Position numbers and translations under genes: made by a program
The notes under the pieces: generated by a model
Told to the model about the DNA's origin: nothing
The model's database searches: none
The model's input: only the letters and a program-made list of their open reading frames with translations
Assembly: GCA_035628335.1 (NCBI GenBank)
Contig: DASPKA010000044.1
Coordinates: 1-5,131 of the forward strand
Direction of reading: 5' to 3'
DNA: 5,131 bases
Source of the DNA: DASPKA01 sp035628335
GTDB taxonomy: Bacteria; Patescibacteriota; Doudnabacteria; UBA920
Shown here: positions 4,484 through 5,131 of the stretch, piece by piece
How the letters are laid out: each line of letters opens with the position of its first letter
Numbering within the stretch: position 1 is the first letter of the stretch

Positions 4484-4552
4484 TGAATTTTGAATATTGA
4501 ATTATGAATTTTGGGGTTATTCCCAAATTCAAAATTCTAAATTCATAATTCT
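4484..4552. repeat. Heptad-repeat palindrome between rpsL and rpsG
   Basis: Four 7-nt units TGAATTT, TGAATAT, TGAATTA, TGAATTT (4484-4511) face four units AAATTCA, AAATTCT, AAATTCA, TAATTCT (4525-4552). The centre is TTTGGG/CCCAAA with a 6-nt loop. The outer 13 bp (4499-4511 with 4539-4551) pair perfectly. It fills nearly the whole rpsL-rpsG gap. Units differ in sequence from those before fusA and rpsL, but length, copy number and arrangement are the same. Confidence 0.85.
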
Positions 4553-4971
4553 TACTTCTGCTTTGGGCGTTTGGCTCCGTATTTGCTGCGACCTTTCATT
4601 CTTTTGTCTACACCGAGGGTGTCCAGCTTACCGCGAACAATGTGGTAACGCACACCTGGCAAGTCTTTCACACGGCCACCGCGGATCATAACAACACTGT
4701 GTTCCTGCAAGTTATGGCCAATACCTGGAATGTATGCGAGTACTTCCATACCATTGGTCAACTTAACCTTAGCAACTTTGCGCAACGCAGAGTTTGGTTT
4801 TTTAGGGGTAGTAGTATACACCTTCAAACATACACCACGAACAAATGGTGAACCTGGTATACTAAATGGCCTGTTTTTAATGAGGTTTATGCGACGAAGC
4901 ATAGCCGGAGACTTGCTTCGGGATTTAAGGGGCTTTCGCCCTTTGCGTACAATTTGGTTGATTGTTGGCAT
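4552..4971 (-). CDS. rpsL: Small ribosomal subunit protein S12
   Basis: S12 sits at the decoding centre of the 30S subunit and contributes to tRNA selection accuracy. The 139-residue sequence carries the invariant VYTTTPKKPNSALRKV (51-66), GHNLQEHSV (85-93), RGGRVKDLPGVRYH (97-110) and GRSKYGAKRPK near the end. The lysines corresponding to the classical streptomycin-resistance sites (K57/K58 in PKKPN and K102 in RVKDLPG) are unchanged. Compared with the common 124-residue form, an extra segment of roughly 14 residues (INLIKNRPFSIPGS, 28-41) lies between the N-terminal extension and the RGVC motif. The start at 4971 gives the canonical MPTINQIVRKG. There is no Shine-Dalgarno sequence. It is the first str gene in the window. 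Confidence 0.98.
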   Translation of the reverse strand: MPTINQIVRKGRKPLKSRSKSPAMLRRINLIKNRPFSIPGSPFVRGVCLKVYTTTPKKPNSALRKVAKVKLTNGMEVLAYIPGIGHNLQEHSVVMIRGGRVKDLPGVRYHIVRGKLDTLGVDKRMKGRSKYGAKRPKQK

Positions 4972-4978
4972 TATAATT

Positions 4979-5131
4979 AGTCGAAAGTCAAAAGTCTATA
5001 AAGTCTAAAGTTAGTCGAAAGTCGAAAGTCGAAAGTCTATAAAGTCTTGGAGTTCGCGAAGCGAACAACTACTCATACTTTATGGACTTTATGGACTTTT
5101 GACTTTATGGACTATCGCGGACTTTATGGAC
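4979..5131. repeat. Heptad-repeat palindrome upstream of rpsL
   Basis: The left side (4979-5046) is a run of AGTCNNA units (AGTCGAA, AGTCAAA and others) with some 8 to 9-nt variants. The right side (5077-5131) carries repeats of ACTTTATGG. AAAGTCTATAAAGT (5032-5045) matches the complement of 5077-5090 at 13 of 14 bases. The centre is a hairpin GTTCGC-GAA-GCGAAC (5052-5066). The element starts about 8 bp from the rpsL start codon and probably continues past the window edge. I see no convincing promoter within it. Confidence 0.75.

Overview
The window looks like a piece of a Candidate Phyla Radiation (Patescibacteria, Parcubacteria-like) chromosome. This is an inference from three things: the extra segment in S12, an EF-G with an NKIN motif in place of NKxD, and AT-rich intergenic palindromes built from 7-nt units. 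The backbone is the 'str' ribosomal cluster on the minus strand: rpsL (4552-4971), rpsG (3938-4474) and the first 266 codons of fusA (799 down to the window edge). In most bacteria rpsG is followed closely by fusA. Here about 3.1 kb of accessory DNA separates them.

The most striking feature is at the 3' end of rpsG. Downstream of the intact gene lie two more copies of its end, each with an in-frame stop codon: 3752-3859 (codons 144-178) and 2934-3008 (codons 155-178). The distal copy encodes exactly the same 24 residues as the live gene although about a quarter of its bases differ. These ends were therefore kept under selection as coding sequence before being displaced. The breakpoints of both copies fall in or beside the same Lys/Glu/Asp codons (about 155-158). 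The simplest reading is repeated replacement of the rpsG tail by incoming DNA, with the old tails pushed downstream as scars. No integrase is visible.

Moving away from rpsG, the accessory DNA holds: a GC-rich hairpin cluster (3871-3937); the first displaced tail; a strong terminator and a plus-strand small membrane protein (3365-3676); a frameshifted, truncated IS481-like transposase remnant (3009-3263) joined directly to the second displaced tail; a bidirectional terminator (2895-2926); a minus-strand pair of unknown soluble proteins (2422-2790 and 1522-2289) with a very good promoter; a shared convergent terminator (1488-1519); and a plus-strand small membrane protein (1157-1480). The 255-residue unknown protein is an internal tandem duplication. 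The membrane protein at 1157 is preceded by a roughly 175-nt leader in which one strand can pair either with an upstream arm (16 bp) or with a downstream arm that forms a terminator. This is a candidate riboswitch or attenuator.

fusA appears to have regained independent expression from its own promoter (910-938), divergent from the promoter of the leader RNA (945-973). All three str genes lack a Shine-Dalgarno sequence and are each preceded by a heptad-repeat palindrome. The four intact accessory genes all have strong AAGGAG-type sites.
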